Part shown: positions 25,586 through 35,161 of the stretch, one piece after another | How positions within the stretch are numbered: position 1 is the first letter of the stretch | Layout: every line of letters starts with the position of its first letter | Position numbers and translations under genes: made by a program | NCBI RefSeq assembly: GCF_004765605.1 | Contig: NZ_SRLC01000001.1 | Span: forward strand, 2,914,001 to 2,978,000 | Direction: 5' to 3' | From: Hymenobacter aquaticus | Lineage (GTDB): Bacteria; Bacteroidota; Bacteroidia; Cytophagales; Hymenobacteraceae | Length of the DNA stretch: 64,000 nucleotides | The notes under the pieces: model-generated | The model's input: only the letters and a program-made list of their open reading frames with translations | Told to the model about the DNA's origin: nothing | The model's database searches: none

Positions 25586-28396
25586 TTGATTCGGCCCTTT
25601 TCCACTTTTTTCTACCCACTCGTGCTGCCCCTGCTGGCGCTGCTGGCCGGCTGCACCCAGCCCGCCCCGCCGCCCGCCTACCGCATCGGGTTTTCGCAGT
25701 GCAGCACCACCGGGCCCTGGCGGCAGGCCATGCTGGCCGGCATGAAGCGGGAGCTGAGCTTTCACCCCGAGGTGCGGCTGCGCATGCTTGATGCCCACGA
25801 CAACAGCCGGGTGCAGCAGCAGCAGATCCGGGAGCTGGTGCGCGGCGGCATCGACTTGCTGATTGTGTCGCCCTACGAGGCGGGGCCGGTGACGCCGGCG
25901 GTGGAGGAAGCCTACCGGCGCGGTATTCCGGTGGTGCTGCTCGACCGGCGCACCGCCTCGGGCCAGTACACGGCCTACGTGGGCGGCGACAACCTGGAAG
26001 TCGGGCAGACGGCCGCGCGCTACGCGGCCCGCCTGCTCAACCACCGCGGCACCATCATCGAAATTCTGGGCACGCCCGGCTCTTCCGCCACCTCCGACCG
26101 GCACCGCGGCTTCACCCAGGCCCTGCGCGCCGAGCCCGGCCTGCGCGTGGTCGGCCAGGTGACGGGCGACTGGACCGCCAAAGCCCTGCCCGCCCTGGCT
26201 CAGGCTCTGAAAGCTCACCCCGAGGCCAACCTCATCTTCGCCCACAACGACGGCATGGGCCGGGGCGCGGCCCAGGTGTGTCAGCAGCTGGGCCTGGGCA
26301 AGAAGGTGAAAATCATCGGTGTCGACGGCCTGCCCGGGAAGAATGAGGGCCTGGACCTAGTGCAGCGCGGCCTGCTGACGGCCTCGGTGCTGTATTCGCC
26401 CGGCGGCGAAGACGCCATCCGCACGGCCCTGAGCATTCTGCACAAGCAGCCCTACAAGCACGAAAACACGCTCGGCACCCTCGTTATCGACTCGACCAAC
26501 GTGCGGACCATGCAGCAGCAGACCGACAAGGTCGAAACCCAGCAGCAGGACATTGAGCGGCAGCAAGGCCTGCTCCAGCGCCTGCAGGCCACCTACGCCA
26601 GCCAGCAGGTGGTGCTCTACGGCCTGCTGGCCACGTTGCTCGGTGCCGTGGTGCTGGGCATCATTGCCTGGAACTCGGCCCGCAAAAACCGCCTGATCAA
26701 TGAGCAGTTGGCCCTGCAGAACGCGGAAAACGACAAGATCAACCATCAGCTTCTCATTCAGAACGAGGAAATCCGGCAGCAGCGCAACCAGCTCGAAGCC
26801 CTGGCCGAGCAGGCCCGCGCCGACACCGAGGCCAAGCTGCGCTTCTTCACCAACTTCTCACACGAGCTGCGCACCCCGCTCACCCTGATTCTGGGCCCGG
26901 TGGAGGAGCTGCTCACCAGCAGCCCCGACCTGAACCCCGCCCAACGTCAGGACCTGGCGCTGGTGCGGCGCAACACCCAGCGCCTGCTTCAGCTAGTAAA
27001 TCAATTGCTGGACTTCCGCAAAATCGAGGTGGGCAAAATGTCGGTGCGGGCTACGGAAAGCAACCTGGTGGCTTTCGTGCGCGAAATCGTGGATGCCTTC
27101 GAGAAGCCGGCCCGGCTGCGGGGCGTGGAGCTGCGGTTTGTGGCCGCCGCGCCCGAGCTCAAGGCCTGGTTCGACGGCAACATTCTGGACAAGGTCTTCT
27201 TCAACCTGCTCTCCAACGCCCTGAAATTCACCCCCGACCAGGGCCGCATCACCATCAGCCTGCAGCCCGGTGACGACGGCAAAACCCTGCGCATCAGCGT
27301 GGCCGATACCGGCCGCGGCATCTCCGACCAGGACCGGGCCCACATTTTCGAGTGGTTTTACCAGGGCGACCAGGGGGCGGTGGCCAAAGGCTCGGGCATG
27401 GGGTTGGCCCTGGCCCAGGGCCTGGTGCGCCTGCACCAGGGCCAGCTCACGTTTAGCAGTCAGCCCGGGCAGGGCAGCACCTTCGTGGTGGAGCTGCCGC
27501 GCGAGCTGCCCGCCGAGCTGCGCTCCAGCGAGCCGGCCGCTCCTACCCTGCTCACGCTCGACGAGCCCGAGGCCATTCCCACCGACTTTGGCCCCGACGC
27601 CGATGCCGTGACGGCCGAAAACGGCAGTGAAACCCTGGTGCTGGTGATTGAGGACAATGCCGAGGTCAACGACTTCCTGGCCCGCAAGCTGCGCCACGAT
27701 TTCCGGGTGCAGACCGCCACCGACGGCCACACCGGCTTCCGCATGGCCACCGACCTGATTCCGGACCTGATTGTGTGCGACGTGATGATGCCGGGCCTGA
27801 GCGGGCTGGAAGTGGTGACCCAGCTGCGGGCCGACTGGCGCACCAGCCACATTCCGGTGGTGCTGCTCACAGCCCGCAACGCCCCCGAGCAGCAGGTACA
27901 GGGCGTGCAGGCCGGCGCCGACCTCTACCTGACCAAGCCCTTCAACCCCACTTTCCTGCTGGAAAGCGTGCGGACCCTGCTGGCCAACCGCGCCCGGCAG
28001 CGCGAGCATTTCCGCCGCGAGCTGAGCGTGGACGCGGCCACCGTGGCCCCCACCAACCCCGACCAGAAATTCCTGAACGACCTCACGGCCATCGTGGAGG
28101 CCAACCTGACCAAGACCGACCTGAGCGTGGAGGATATTGCCCGCAGCCTGAGCATCTCGCGCATGCAGCTCTACCGCAAAGTGAAAGCCGTGCTCGGCAC
28201 CGGCGTCACCGACTTCATCCAGAGCCTGCGCCTGACCAAAGCCCGGGAGCTGCTGCTCGACGAAGCGCTGACGATTGCGGAAGTGGCCTACGAGCTGGGC
28301 TTCTCCTCGCCCTCCTACTTCTCCACCAGCTTCAAGGCCCGCTACCATATTTCGCCCTCCGAGTTTCGGGCCCTGCACATTGCCCCGCAGCACTGA
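25586..28396 (+). CDS. Hybrid two-component system regulator with sugar-binding sensor (HTCS)
   Basis: A 936-aa one-protein two-component system. I choose TTG 25586, preceded by AGGAA, because it opens a signal sequence (LIRPFSTFFYPLVLPLLALLAGC); the longer upstream frame is not protein-like. The order is: periplasmic sugar-binding domain of the ribose/LacI type (about 32-295), membrane helix (341-362), coiled coil, histidine kinase with H box FSHELRTPLT (His about 426) and ATPase domain, receiver with Asp about 730 in VCDVMMPGLSG, and AraC-type helix-turn-helix (about 845-935). Bacteroides HTCS proteins with this sensor type bind simple sugars and switch on the adjacent polysaccharide locus. 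It directly precedes susC and is the likely local activator; the ligand is unknown. Confidence 0.94.
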   Translation: MIRPFSTFFYPLVLPLLALLAGCTQPAPPPAYRIGFSQCSTTGPWRQAMLAGMKRELSFHPEVRLRMLDAHDNSRVQQQQIRELVRGGIDLLIVSPYEAGPVTPAVEEAYRRGIPVVLLDRRTASGQYTAYVGGDNLEVGQTAARYAARLLNHRGTIIEILGTPGSSATSDRHRGFTQALRAEPGLRVVGQVTGDWTAKALPALAQALKAHPEANLIFAHNDGMGRGAAQVCQQLGLGKKVKIIGVDGLPGKNEGLDLVQRGLLTASVLYSPGGEDAIRTALSILHKQPYKHENTLGTLVIDSTNVRTMQQQTDKVETQQQDIERQQGLLQRLQATYASQQVVLYGLLATLLGAVVLGIIAWNSARKNRLINEQLALQNAENDKINHQLLIQNEEIRQQRNQLEALAEQARADTEAKLRFFTNFSHELRTPLTLILGPVEELLTSSPDLNPAQRQDLALVRRNTQRLLQLVNQLLDFRKIEVGKMSVRATESNLVAFVREIVDAFEKPARLRGVELRFVAAAPELKAWFDGNILDKVFFNLLSNALKFTPDQGRITISLQPGDDGKTLRISVADTGRGISDQDRAHIFEWFYQGDQGAVAKGSGMGLALAQGLVRLHQGQLTFSSQPGQGSTFVVELPRELPAELRSSEPAAPTLLTLDEPEAIPTDFGPDADAVTAENGSETLVLVIEDNAEVNDFLARKLRHDFRVQTATDGHTGFRMATDLIPDLIVCDVMMPGLSGLEVVTQLRADWRTSHIPVVLLTARNAPEQQVQGVQAGADLYLTKPFNPTFLLESVRTLLANRARQREHFRRELSVDAATVAPTNPDQKFLNDLTAIVEANLTKTDLSVEDIARSLSISRMQLYRKVKAVLGTGVTDFIQSLRLTKARELLLDEALTIAEVAYELGFSSPSYFSTSFKARYHISPSEFRALHIAPQH

Positions 28397-28426
28397 AACA
28401 TTATCATAAGTGCTGCAAGAAAAGTG

Positions 28427-28458
28427 AAACCGAGCCAGTAGCAGGCTCGGTTTTTTTA
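28427..28458 (+). terminator. Intrinsic terminator after the HTCS gene
   Basis: Stem ACCGAGCC/GGCTCGGT with a 7-nt loop and TTTTTTT. It separates regulator and susC transcription. Confidence 0.85.
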
Positions 28459-28589
28459 TTTTAAAAGTATTGAAAATCAATGCTATACCTATCGTTTCGA
28501 TCCTGAACGAATTTTGAAATAAATCAGCAAGCCGAAGCCGGCCCGGGCGCTGACTTTTGTGCTGGCTGGTGGCCTTACCGTGGGCCGCA

Positions 28590-28607
28590 ACTGCAAACGT
28601 TTGCAGT
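28590..28607. promoter_or_regulatory. LacI-type operator upstream of susC
   Basis: ACTGCAAACGTTTGCAGT is a perfect 18-bp palindrome 143 bp before the susC ATG. Its core AAACGTTT is identical to that of the operators at 124-147, but the flanks differ (TGC rather than CGG). It may be bound by a LacI-family protein, giving control in addition to the HTCS. Confidence 0.7.
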
Positions 28608-28750
28608 GCTTCCCCGGGCTCCGCCGGCCAGGCTTCCCTCCTCCACCCCAAAGTACCCTGGATGCTTCCAAGTCCGCCCGACCACGCTGGTCTGGCGCGG
28701 AATGGAAGCTCCGCTCTGCTCCCTCTCCCATCATTTTAACCCACAGTACT

Positions 28751-31700
28751 ATGCCGTTTCTACCCCAATTCCCCCACGGCGTCCGGCCCTTGCGGTGGCT
28801 GCTGCTCACGCCGGCCGTGGGTAGCCTGCTGCTCACCAGCCCGGCGGCGGCGCACCCCACGGCCGGCTTCGTGACGGAGCACGTGCGGGCCGCTTTGCCC
28901 ACCCGCATCCTGGCCGCCCACGAGCTGTACGCGGCCTTCCTGGTAACCGGCCCGGTGAGTGGCCGCGTGGTCGACGCCAAAGGGGAGCCCCTGCCCGGCG
29001 TGACCGTAGTAGTGGCCGGCACCACCCTGGGCAGCGCCACCAATACCAATGGCGAATACCTGATTCAGGACGTACCGGCCGGGGCCCAGACCCTGGTTAT
29101 TTCCTCGGTGGGCTACGTTACCACGCGCCTGCCCATTACGGTGGTCGACGGCCAGCCCACGCAGGTGGGCAGCACCACGCTGAGCGAAGATACCCAGGCA
29201 CTGAGCGAAGTAGTAGTGGTGGGCTACGGCACCCAGAGCCGGCAGGAGCTGACCACGGCCGTATCGTCGGTGAGCTCGAAGGCGCTGGAGCGGCAGACGG
29301 TGGCCGGCTTCGACCAGGCCTTGCAGGGCCAGACACCCGGCGTGCAGGTGACCTCGCCGAGCGGGGCGCCGGGTGCCGGCATCAACGTCCGGATTCGGGG
29401 CAACTCCTCGGTGAGCTTGTCGAACAGCCCGCTCTACGTCATCGACGGCGTGCCCGTGCTGCCGACCTACAACCGGGAGCTGGGTGGCCTGAGCAACCAG
29501 TCGCCGAACCCGCTGAACGCCCTGAACCCGAACGACATTGAAAGCATCGACGTGCTGAAGGACGGCGCGGCGGCGGCCATTTACGGGGTGCGGGCTTCCA
29601 ACGGCGTGGTGGTTATTACCACCAAGCGCGGCAAAGCCGGCAAAGCTCAGGTGGGCCTGAACGTGTACTACGGCCAGCAGCAGCTGCGCAAAAAGCTGGA
29701 CTTGCTGAACGCCCGCCAGTTTGCTGAATACTACAACGAAGCCCGCATCAACGCGGGCGGCACGGCCGCTTACCCCGACCTGAACAACCTGCCGGCCAAC
29801 ACCGACTGGCAGGACGAGGTGTACGATAAGGCCTCCATCCAGAACTACCAGCTGAACGTGAGCGGCGGCTCCGACAAAACCCGCTACTACGCCTCGGGCA
29901 GCTACTTCAAGCAGGAAGGCATTGCCCTGAACTCGGGCTTCGACCGGTTCAGCTTCCGCCTCAACCTCGACCAGGAAGTAGCCAAGCGCTTCCGCATCGG
30001 CACCAACCTGAACCTGAGCCGCACCAACAACAACGGCTCGGTACGCTCGGAGCGGGGCGCGGGCAACGGCGGCACCGTCGTCGGCACCCTGACGCAGATT
30101 CCGACCCTGCCGGTGCGCAACCCCGACGGCACCTACGCCACCAACCCCTTCAACAGCAGCTTCGACAACCCAGTGGGCAACCTGCTGGAAACCCGCAACA
30201 AGGCTCTGATTTACCAGGCTATCGGCAACCTCTACGGCGAGCTGGACGTGCTGAGCAACCTACAGCTGCGCTCCTCGGTGGGCATCGATTTCCGCTCGCA
30301 GGTGGAGAATGAGTACGTAACCCGGGAGTTTCCCGGCAACCGCCAGACCACCACGCCCGACCCGGCCACGCTGGGCGCGGCCCGCACCGGCACCGACCAG
30401 CAGGTGATCTGGCTGAACGAAAACACGCTGACCTACAACCCCGACCTGGGCGCCAAAAACCGCCTGACGCTGCTGGCCGGCCAGTCGGTGCAGGCCTCGA
30501 ACCGCTTCACGTCCAACGCCCGCGGCACGGGCTTCCCCTCCAACGCGGTGCCGTACCTGTACGCGGCTACGGCCAACCGTTCGGTGAGCAGCTACGAGGA
30601 AGAGTGGGGCCTGTTCAGCGTGTTCGGCCGTGCCATCTACAACTACGACGAGCGGTACCTGGCCACCGTCAGCCTGCGGACCGACGCCTCGTCGCGCTTC
30701 GCCAAAAACAAGCGGTTCGGCTATTTCCCGGCCGTGAGCCTGGGCTGGAACGTGAGCAAGGAAAGCTTCTTCCCGCAGAGCACCGCCATTTCCAACCTGA
30801 AAGTGCGGGCTTCCTACGGCGAAAACGGCAACCAGGAAATCGGCAATTACGCCCGCTTCACCACCTACGGCTCGGGCGCTGGCTACCAGGGCTCGGGCGG
30901 CAGCATCGCGGGCGGCATTTCGCCCGAGCGCATCGGCAACGCCGACGTGAGCTGGGAGCGGACCAAGCAAACCAACTTCGGCGTAGACGTGAGCCTGCTG
31001 CGCGACAAGCTCAACTTCACGGCCGACCTCTACCAGAAGCGCAGCACCGACCTGCTGTTTGAAGTGCCCCTGCCCTTGAGCAGCGGCGCTCAGACCCTGA
31101 ACATCATCCAGAACCTGGGTGAGGTGGAAAACAAGGGCCTGGAGTTGGGGCTGAACACGACCAACGTGCAGTCGGACAACGGCGGCTTCGCCTGGACCAC
31201 CCAACTGAACTTCACCCTGAACCGCAACAAGGTTATCAACATCGGGACCGTGCGCAACGAGCAGGGCGTGGTTTCGGACCGCAAGATTATCGGCGACTAC
31301 TCCATCGTGCAGGCCGGCCTGCCGCTGGGCACGTTCTACGGCCTGCAAACCGACGGCATCTTCCAGACCGACGACGAGGCCAAGAAGCTGAACCCCGAAG
31401 CCCGGGCCGGCGACATCCGCTTCAAGGACTTGAACGGCGACAATAAAATCACGGACGCCGACCGCACGGTGATTGGCAACAGCAACCCCAAATCCATTGC
31501 CGGCGTCACCAACACGTTCAGCTACAAAGGTCTGGAGCTGAGCGTCTTCTTCCAGGGCTCCTTCGGCAACGACATCTACCACGAAAACCGCCGCAGCACC
31601 GAGGGCATGTACCAGGCCCTGAACCAGACCACGCGGGTGCTGAACCGCTGGACGCCGACCAACCGTGATACCGACGTGCCGCGGGCGGTGCTGAACGACC

Positions 31701-31987
31701 CGGCCGGCAACAACCAGGTGTCGAACCGCTTCATCGAGGACGGCTCCTACGTGCGCCTCAAGAACGTGACCCTGGCCTACGCCCTGCCCTCGGGCCTGAT
31801 GCAGAAAGCCGGTATCAGCGGCATCCGGGTGTACGTCACGGGCCAGAACCTGCTGACCTGGACCGACTACACCGGCTACGACCCCGAAGTTAGCGCCGAC
31901 CCCTTCTCCAGCACCGGCTTCGGCCGCGACCTGGGCGTGTACCCGCAGTCGCGCACTTACACGGTAGGCCTGAACGCTACTTTCTAA
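28751..31987 (+). CDS. SusC-family TonB-dependent outer-membrane transporter
   Basis: A 1078-aa outer-membrane protein importing oligosaccharides with TonB energy. After a signal-like N-terminus come a carboxypeptidase-regulatory-like domain (VSGRVVDAKGEPLPGVTVVV, about 75-150), the SusC signature ALSEVVVVGYGTQ, the plug (GQTPGVQVTSPSGAPGAG, VLKDGAAAAIYGVRASNGVVVITTK) and a beta-barrel to the C-terminus ending in an aromatic-terminated strand (TVGLNATF). ATG 28751 is taken as start because upstream sequence contains the operator palindrome. susD starts 13 bp after its stop, so the two are cotranscribed and form the usual pedal-bin complex. Confidence 0.96.
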   Translation: MPFLPQFPHGVRPLRWLLLTPAVGSLLLTSPAAAHPTAGFVTEHVRAALPTRILAAHELYAAFLVTGPVSGRVVDAKGEPLPGVTVVVAGTTLGSATNTNGEYLIQDVPAGAQTLVISSVGYVTTRLPITVVDGQPTQVGSTTLSEDTQALSEVVVVGYGTQSRQELTTAVSSVSSKALERQTVAGFDQALQGQTPGVQVTSPSGAPGAGINVRIRGNSSVSLSNSPLYVIDGVPVLPTYNRELGGLSNQSPNPLNALNPNDIESIDVLKDGAAAAIYGVRASNGVVVITTKRGKAGKAQVGLNVYYGQQQLRKKLDLLNARQFAEYYNEARINAGGTAAYPDLNNLPANTDWQDEVYDKASIQNYQLNVSGGSDKTRYYASGSYFKQEGIALNSGFDRFSFRLNLDQEVAKRFRIGTNLNLSRTNNNGSVRSERGAGNGGTVVGTLTQIPTLPVRNPDGTYATNPFNSSFDNPVGNLLETRNKALIYQAIGNLYGELDVLSNLQLRSSVGIDFRSQVENEYVTREFPGNRQTTTPDPATLGAARTGTDQQVIWLNENTLTYNPDLGAKNRLTLLAGQSVQASNRFTSNARGTGFPSNAVPYLYAATANRSVSSYEEEWGLFSVFGRAIYNYDERYLATVSLRTDASSRFAKNKRFGYFPAVSLGWNVSKESFFPQSTAISNLKVRASYGENGNQEIGNYARFTTYGSGAGYQGSGGSIAGGISPERIGNADVSWERTKQTNFGVDVSLLRDKLNFTADLYQKRSTDLLFEVPLPLSSGAQTLNIIQNLGEVENKGLELGLNTTNVQSDNGGFAWTTQLNFTLNRNKVINIGTVRNEQGVVSDRKIIGDYSIVQAGLPLGTFYGLQTDGIFQTDDEAKKLNPEARAGDIRFKDLNGDNKITDADRTVIGNSNPKSIAGVTNTFSYKGLELSVFFQGSFGNDIYHENRRSTEGMYQALNQTTRVLNRWTPTNRDTDVPRAVLNDPAGNNQVSNRFIEDGSYVRLKNVTLAYALPSGLMQKAGISGIRVYVTGQNLLTWTDYTGYDPEVSADPFSSTGFGRDLGVYPQSRTYTVGLNATF

Positions 31988-32000
31988 CCGACTCCCACCC

Positions 32001-33506
32001 ATGAAAAAGATAGTCTACCCCATTCTGGCCGCCGTGCTGCTCACTACGGGCTGCGACAGTGTGCTGGAAAAAGAGCCCCTGCCCAGCATCACGCCCGTCA
32101 ACTTCTTCCAGAACCGCGACGACGCCGAGGCCGCCATTACCGCCGCCTACGACGCCTTGCAGCAGGAAGGCACCTACGGCCTGGACCTGATTGCCACCGG
32201 CGAAATGCCCTCCGACAACGCCACCAGCGAAAACGGCGACGTGACGCCCCTGGATAAGTTTACCTGGCGGCCCACCACCAAGCAGGTGCGCACCATCTAC
32301 ACGGCCTCCTACATCGGCATCAACCGGGCCGACGCGGTAATTAAGTACGTGCCGGGCATCGACATGCCGGCGGCCCGCAAAAACGAGATTCTGGGCGAAG
32401 CCCGCTTCCTGCGCGCCCTGCACTTCTTCAACCTGGTGCGCCTCTACGGCGGCGTGCCGCTGCGCCTGGAGCCCACCGAAACCGCCGAGCCCGGCGCCCT
32501 GAATCTGGGCCGCGCCAGCGTGGACCAGGTCTACCAGCAGATCATCACCGACCTGACCCAGGCCGCCGACCTGGCCCCGGCCGGCTCGGCCTCCGACCGG
32601 AGCCGGGCCACCCGCGGCTCGGCCAACGCCCTGCTGGCCCGGGTGCAGCTCACCCAGCGCAACTGGTCGGCCGCCGCCGCCGCCGCCGAGAAGGTCATCA
32701 GCAGCAACCTCTACGTGCTGGCCGGCACGCCCAAGGAGCTGTACCCGGCCAATAACAACCGCGAATCGGTGTTTGAGGTGCAGTTTGCCGGCGCCGACGA
32801 CGGGGGCAACATCTTCCCCGACGTGGCTTTGCCCGCCCCGCCCGCCACGTACTCGTTTCCCAAGTTCAACATTCCGACCCCGGAGCTGCTCAACGGCGGC
32901 CCCAACTCGGCCGATACCGCCACCTATGCCCCCGGCAACCCGCTGCAGCGGCGCACCGACCGGCGCTGGGCCTACGTGGGCAACAAGCCCGGCGGGCGCG
33001 ACCATGTCAGCTACATCGACGGCGGCAAGGGCTCGGGCAACGACAACGGCCCCTTCGTGTACAAGTGGTCGGGCAACCCGAACGGCTTCAACTCGGCCGA
33101 CAACACCTACGTGCTGCGCTTTGCCGACGTGCTGCTGATGCAGGCCGAAGCCCTGAACGAGCAGGGTCAGTCGGGAGCCGCCCTGACGCCGCTGAACCGC
33201 GTGCGGACCCGTGCCGGCCTGGCCGAGCTGACCGCCGCTTCGCCCGAAGCGGCCAGCCAGGCTACCCTGCGCAACGAAATCGACCGGCAGCGCCGCCTGG
33301 AGCTGGCCTTCGAGGGCGAGCGGTGGTTTGACTTGCTGCGCTACGCCCGCCACGAGCTGGCCGCGCCCACGGTGAGTCACCCCAAGGATGCTTTCGACGA
33401 GATTTTCAACAAGCTGGGCCGGCGCGACGCCAACTACCTGCTGCTGCCCATTCCGCAGCAGGAAACCAACAACAACCCGAATGTAACCCAGAACCCTGGG
33501 TACTAA
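32001..33506 (+). CDS. SusD-family surface glycan-binding lipoprotein
   Basis: A 501-aa lipoprotein (lipobox LTTGC, Cys about 18) of the RagB/SusD family. The N-terminal helical part has LEKEPLPSITPVNFF and the TPR-like helix EILGEARFLRALHFFNLVRLYGGVPL. The C-terminal part has YVLRFADVLLMQAEALNE and RRLELAFEGERWFDLLRY, all family signatures. It caps the SusC barrel and binds the target glycan at the cell surface. It directly follows susC and is followed by a strong hairpin, so susCD may be transcribed in excess of the enzyme genes. Confidence 0.96.
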   Translation: MKKIVYPILAAVLLTTGCDSVLEKEPLPSITPVNFFQNRDDAEAAITAAYDALQQEGTYGLDLIATGEMPSDNATSENGDVTPLDKFTWRPTTKQVRTIYTASYIGINRADAVIKYVPGIDMPAARKNEILGEARFLRALHFFNLVRLYGGVPLRLEPTETAEPGALNLGRASVDQVYQQIITDLTQAADLAPAGSASDRSRATRGSANALLARVQLTQRNWSAAAAAAEKVISSNLYVLAGTPKELYPANNNRESVFEVQFAGADDGGNIFPDVALPAPPATYSFPKFNIPTPELLNGGPNSADTATYAPGNPLQRRTDRRWAYVGNKPGGRDHVSYIDGGKGSGNDNGPFVYKWSGNPNGFNSADNTYVLRFADVLLMQAEALNEQGQSGAALTPLNRVRTRAGLAELTAASPEAASQATLRNEIDRQRRLELAFEGERWFDLLRYARHELAAPTVSHPKDAFDEIFNKLGRRDANYLLLPIPQQETNNNPNVTQNPGY

Positions 33507-33508
33507 CC

Positions 33509-33542
33509 GCCTGGGGCGCTGTAACGCCCCAGGCTTTGTTTT
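33509..33542 (+). terminator. Terminator or attenuator after susD
   Basis: Stem GCCTGGGGCG/CGCCCCAGGC with loop CTGTAA and TTTGTTTT. A second hairpin (GGCCGGTTTCG/CGAAACCGGCC, about 33580-33611) followed by CTTCTCCTTTTTT lies just downstream. Together they probably lower read-through into the glycosidase genes. Confidence 0.7.
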
Positions 33543-33698
33543 GCGCGGCCGAGGACTAGCCTGACCGCGCGAAGCCGGGGCCGGTTTCGGTGTGGGAGAG
33601 AAACGAAACCGGCCCGCAGGCTTCTCCTTTTTTCGCCGCAGCCAAGGCGCTGCTGCCCGCTTTTATCCCCCTGCTTTTTGCTCTCCTTCCCCGCTTTT

Positions 33699-35129
33699 AT
33701 GCTTCGAATTCCCGCTTCTGCTTATTCCTTGCTGCTCCTCTTGGGCCTGAGCCTTGGCACCGGCTGCCAGCGCCCACCCCAGGCCAGCGGCGCGGCTACT
33801 ACCGGCCGCACCCCGGCTTTCTGGCTGACCACGCCCGATAAGTCGGTGCTGTTTCAGCCGCAGGCAGCCCCGGCCTGGAGCGCCGCGCAGCCCACCGGCG
33901 ACGTGATTGAAGTAGACGACAAGCAGACGTTTCAAACCATTGACGGCTTTGGCTACTGCCTCACCGGCGGCTCGGCCGAGCTGCTGCACCGCATGGGCGC
34001 CACCGAGCGCAAGGCCCTGCTGCAAGAGCTGTTTGGCACCAGCGGCAACCAGATTGGCGTGAGCTACCTCCGCCTGAGCATCGGGGCTTCCGACCTCGAT
34101 GCCCAGGTTTTCAGCTACGACGACCTGCCCGCCGGCCAGACGGACCCCACCCTGGCGAAGTTCAGCCTGCAGCCCGACAAAGCCCACCTGATTCCGGTGC
34201 TCAAGGAAATTCTGGCCATTAATCCCAGCATCAAGCTGCTCGGCTCGCCCTGGTCGCCGCCGCCGTGGATGAAAACCAACGGCAACTCGAAGGGCGGCTC
34301 GCTCAAGCCCGAGTTTTACGACGCCTACGCCCGCTACTTCGTGAAGTACGTGCAGGGCATGCGGGCCGAGGGCATCCGCATCGACGCCATAACGGTGCAG
34401 AATGAGCCCCTGCACCCGGGCAACAACCCCAGCCTGCTGATGCTGGCCGAGCAGCAGGCCGAGTTCGTGAAAAAGCACCTCGGCCCGGCTTTCGAAAAGG
34501 CCAAAATCGACACGAAGATTATCGTCTACGACCACAACGCCGACAAGCCCGACTACCCCATCAGCATTCTGAACGACCCCGAGGCCAGGAAGTACATCGA
34601 CGGCTCGGCCTTTCACCTCTACGCCGGCCCGATTGAGGCCCTGAGCCAGGTGCACGACGCCCACCCCGACAAGAACCTGTACTTCACCGAGCAGTGGGTG
34701 GGCTCGAAAAGCCAGTTTGCCGAAAACCTGCCCTGGCACGTGCGCACCCTCATCATCGGGGGCACGCGCAACTGGGCCCGCACGGTGCTGGAGTGGAACC
34801 TGGCCGCCGACCCGCAGCAAAATCCGCACACGCCCGGCGGCTGCACCGAGTGCCGCGGCGCCCTGACGCTCGACGGCAACCAGGTGACGCGCGAAGACGC
34901 CTACTACATCATTGCCCACGCCAGCAAGTTTGCCCGCCCCGGCTCGGTCCGCATCGGCTCCAACGTGCCCGACAAGCTGCCCAACGTGGCCTTCAAAGCC
35001 CCCAACGGCGACAAGGTGCTGGTGGTGCAGAATGACAGCCCCGCGGCCCGCACCTTCACCATCCGCCACCAGGGCCGAAGCTTTGCCAGCACGCTGGCCG
35101 CCGGCGCCGTGGGCACCTACGTGTGGTAG
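33699..35129 (+). CDS. Glycoside hydrolase family 30 lipoprotein, copy 1
   Basis: A 476-aa retaining beta-glycosidase with a lipoprotein signal (LGTGC, Cys about 22), starting at ATG 33699. The TIM barrel is preceded and followed by the beta-rich side domain typical of GH30. Acid/base Glu236 lies in TVQNEP and nucleophile Glu331 in YFTEQWVG. Subfamily-like features (GSPWSPPPWMKTN, EWNLAADPQQNP) resemble endo-beta-1,6-glucanases of Bacteroidota loci, but glucosylceramidase-type or other beta-glycosidase activity cannot be excluded. It is a tandem duplicate of the next gene, which begins 33 bp after its stop. Confidence 0.92.
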   Translation: MLRIPASAYSLLLLLGLSLGTGCQRPPQASGAATTGRTPAFWLTTPDKSVLFQPQAAPAWSAAQPTGDVIEVDDKQTFQTIDGFGYCLTGGSAELLHRMGATERKALLQELFGTSGNQIGVSYLRLSIGASDLDAQVFSYDDLPAGQTDPTLAKFSLQPDKAHLIPVLKEILAINPSIKLLGSPWSPPPWMKTNGNSKGGSLKPEFYDAYARYFVKYVQGMRAEGIRIDAITVQNEPLHPGNNPSLLMLAEQQAEFVKKHLGPAFEKAKIDTKIIVYDHNADKPDYPISILNDPEARKYIDGSAFHLYAGPIEALSQVHDAHPDKNLYFTEQWVGSKSQFAENLPWHVRTLIIGGTRNWARTVLEWNLAADPQQNPHTPGGCTECRGALTLDGNQVTREDAYYIIAHASKFARPGSVRIGSNVPDKLPNVAFKAPNGDKVLVVQNDSPAARTFTIRHQGRSFASTLAAGAVGTYVW

Positions 35130-35161
35130 GCCGCGCTTCTTCCTCTTTCCCACCCCGCCGC

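Noticed and set aside
33580..33611. Riboswitch or small RNA between susD and the first GH30
   Set aside because: Only simple hairpins are visible; no conserved riboswitch core can be recognised.
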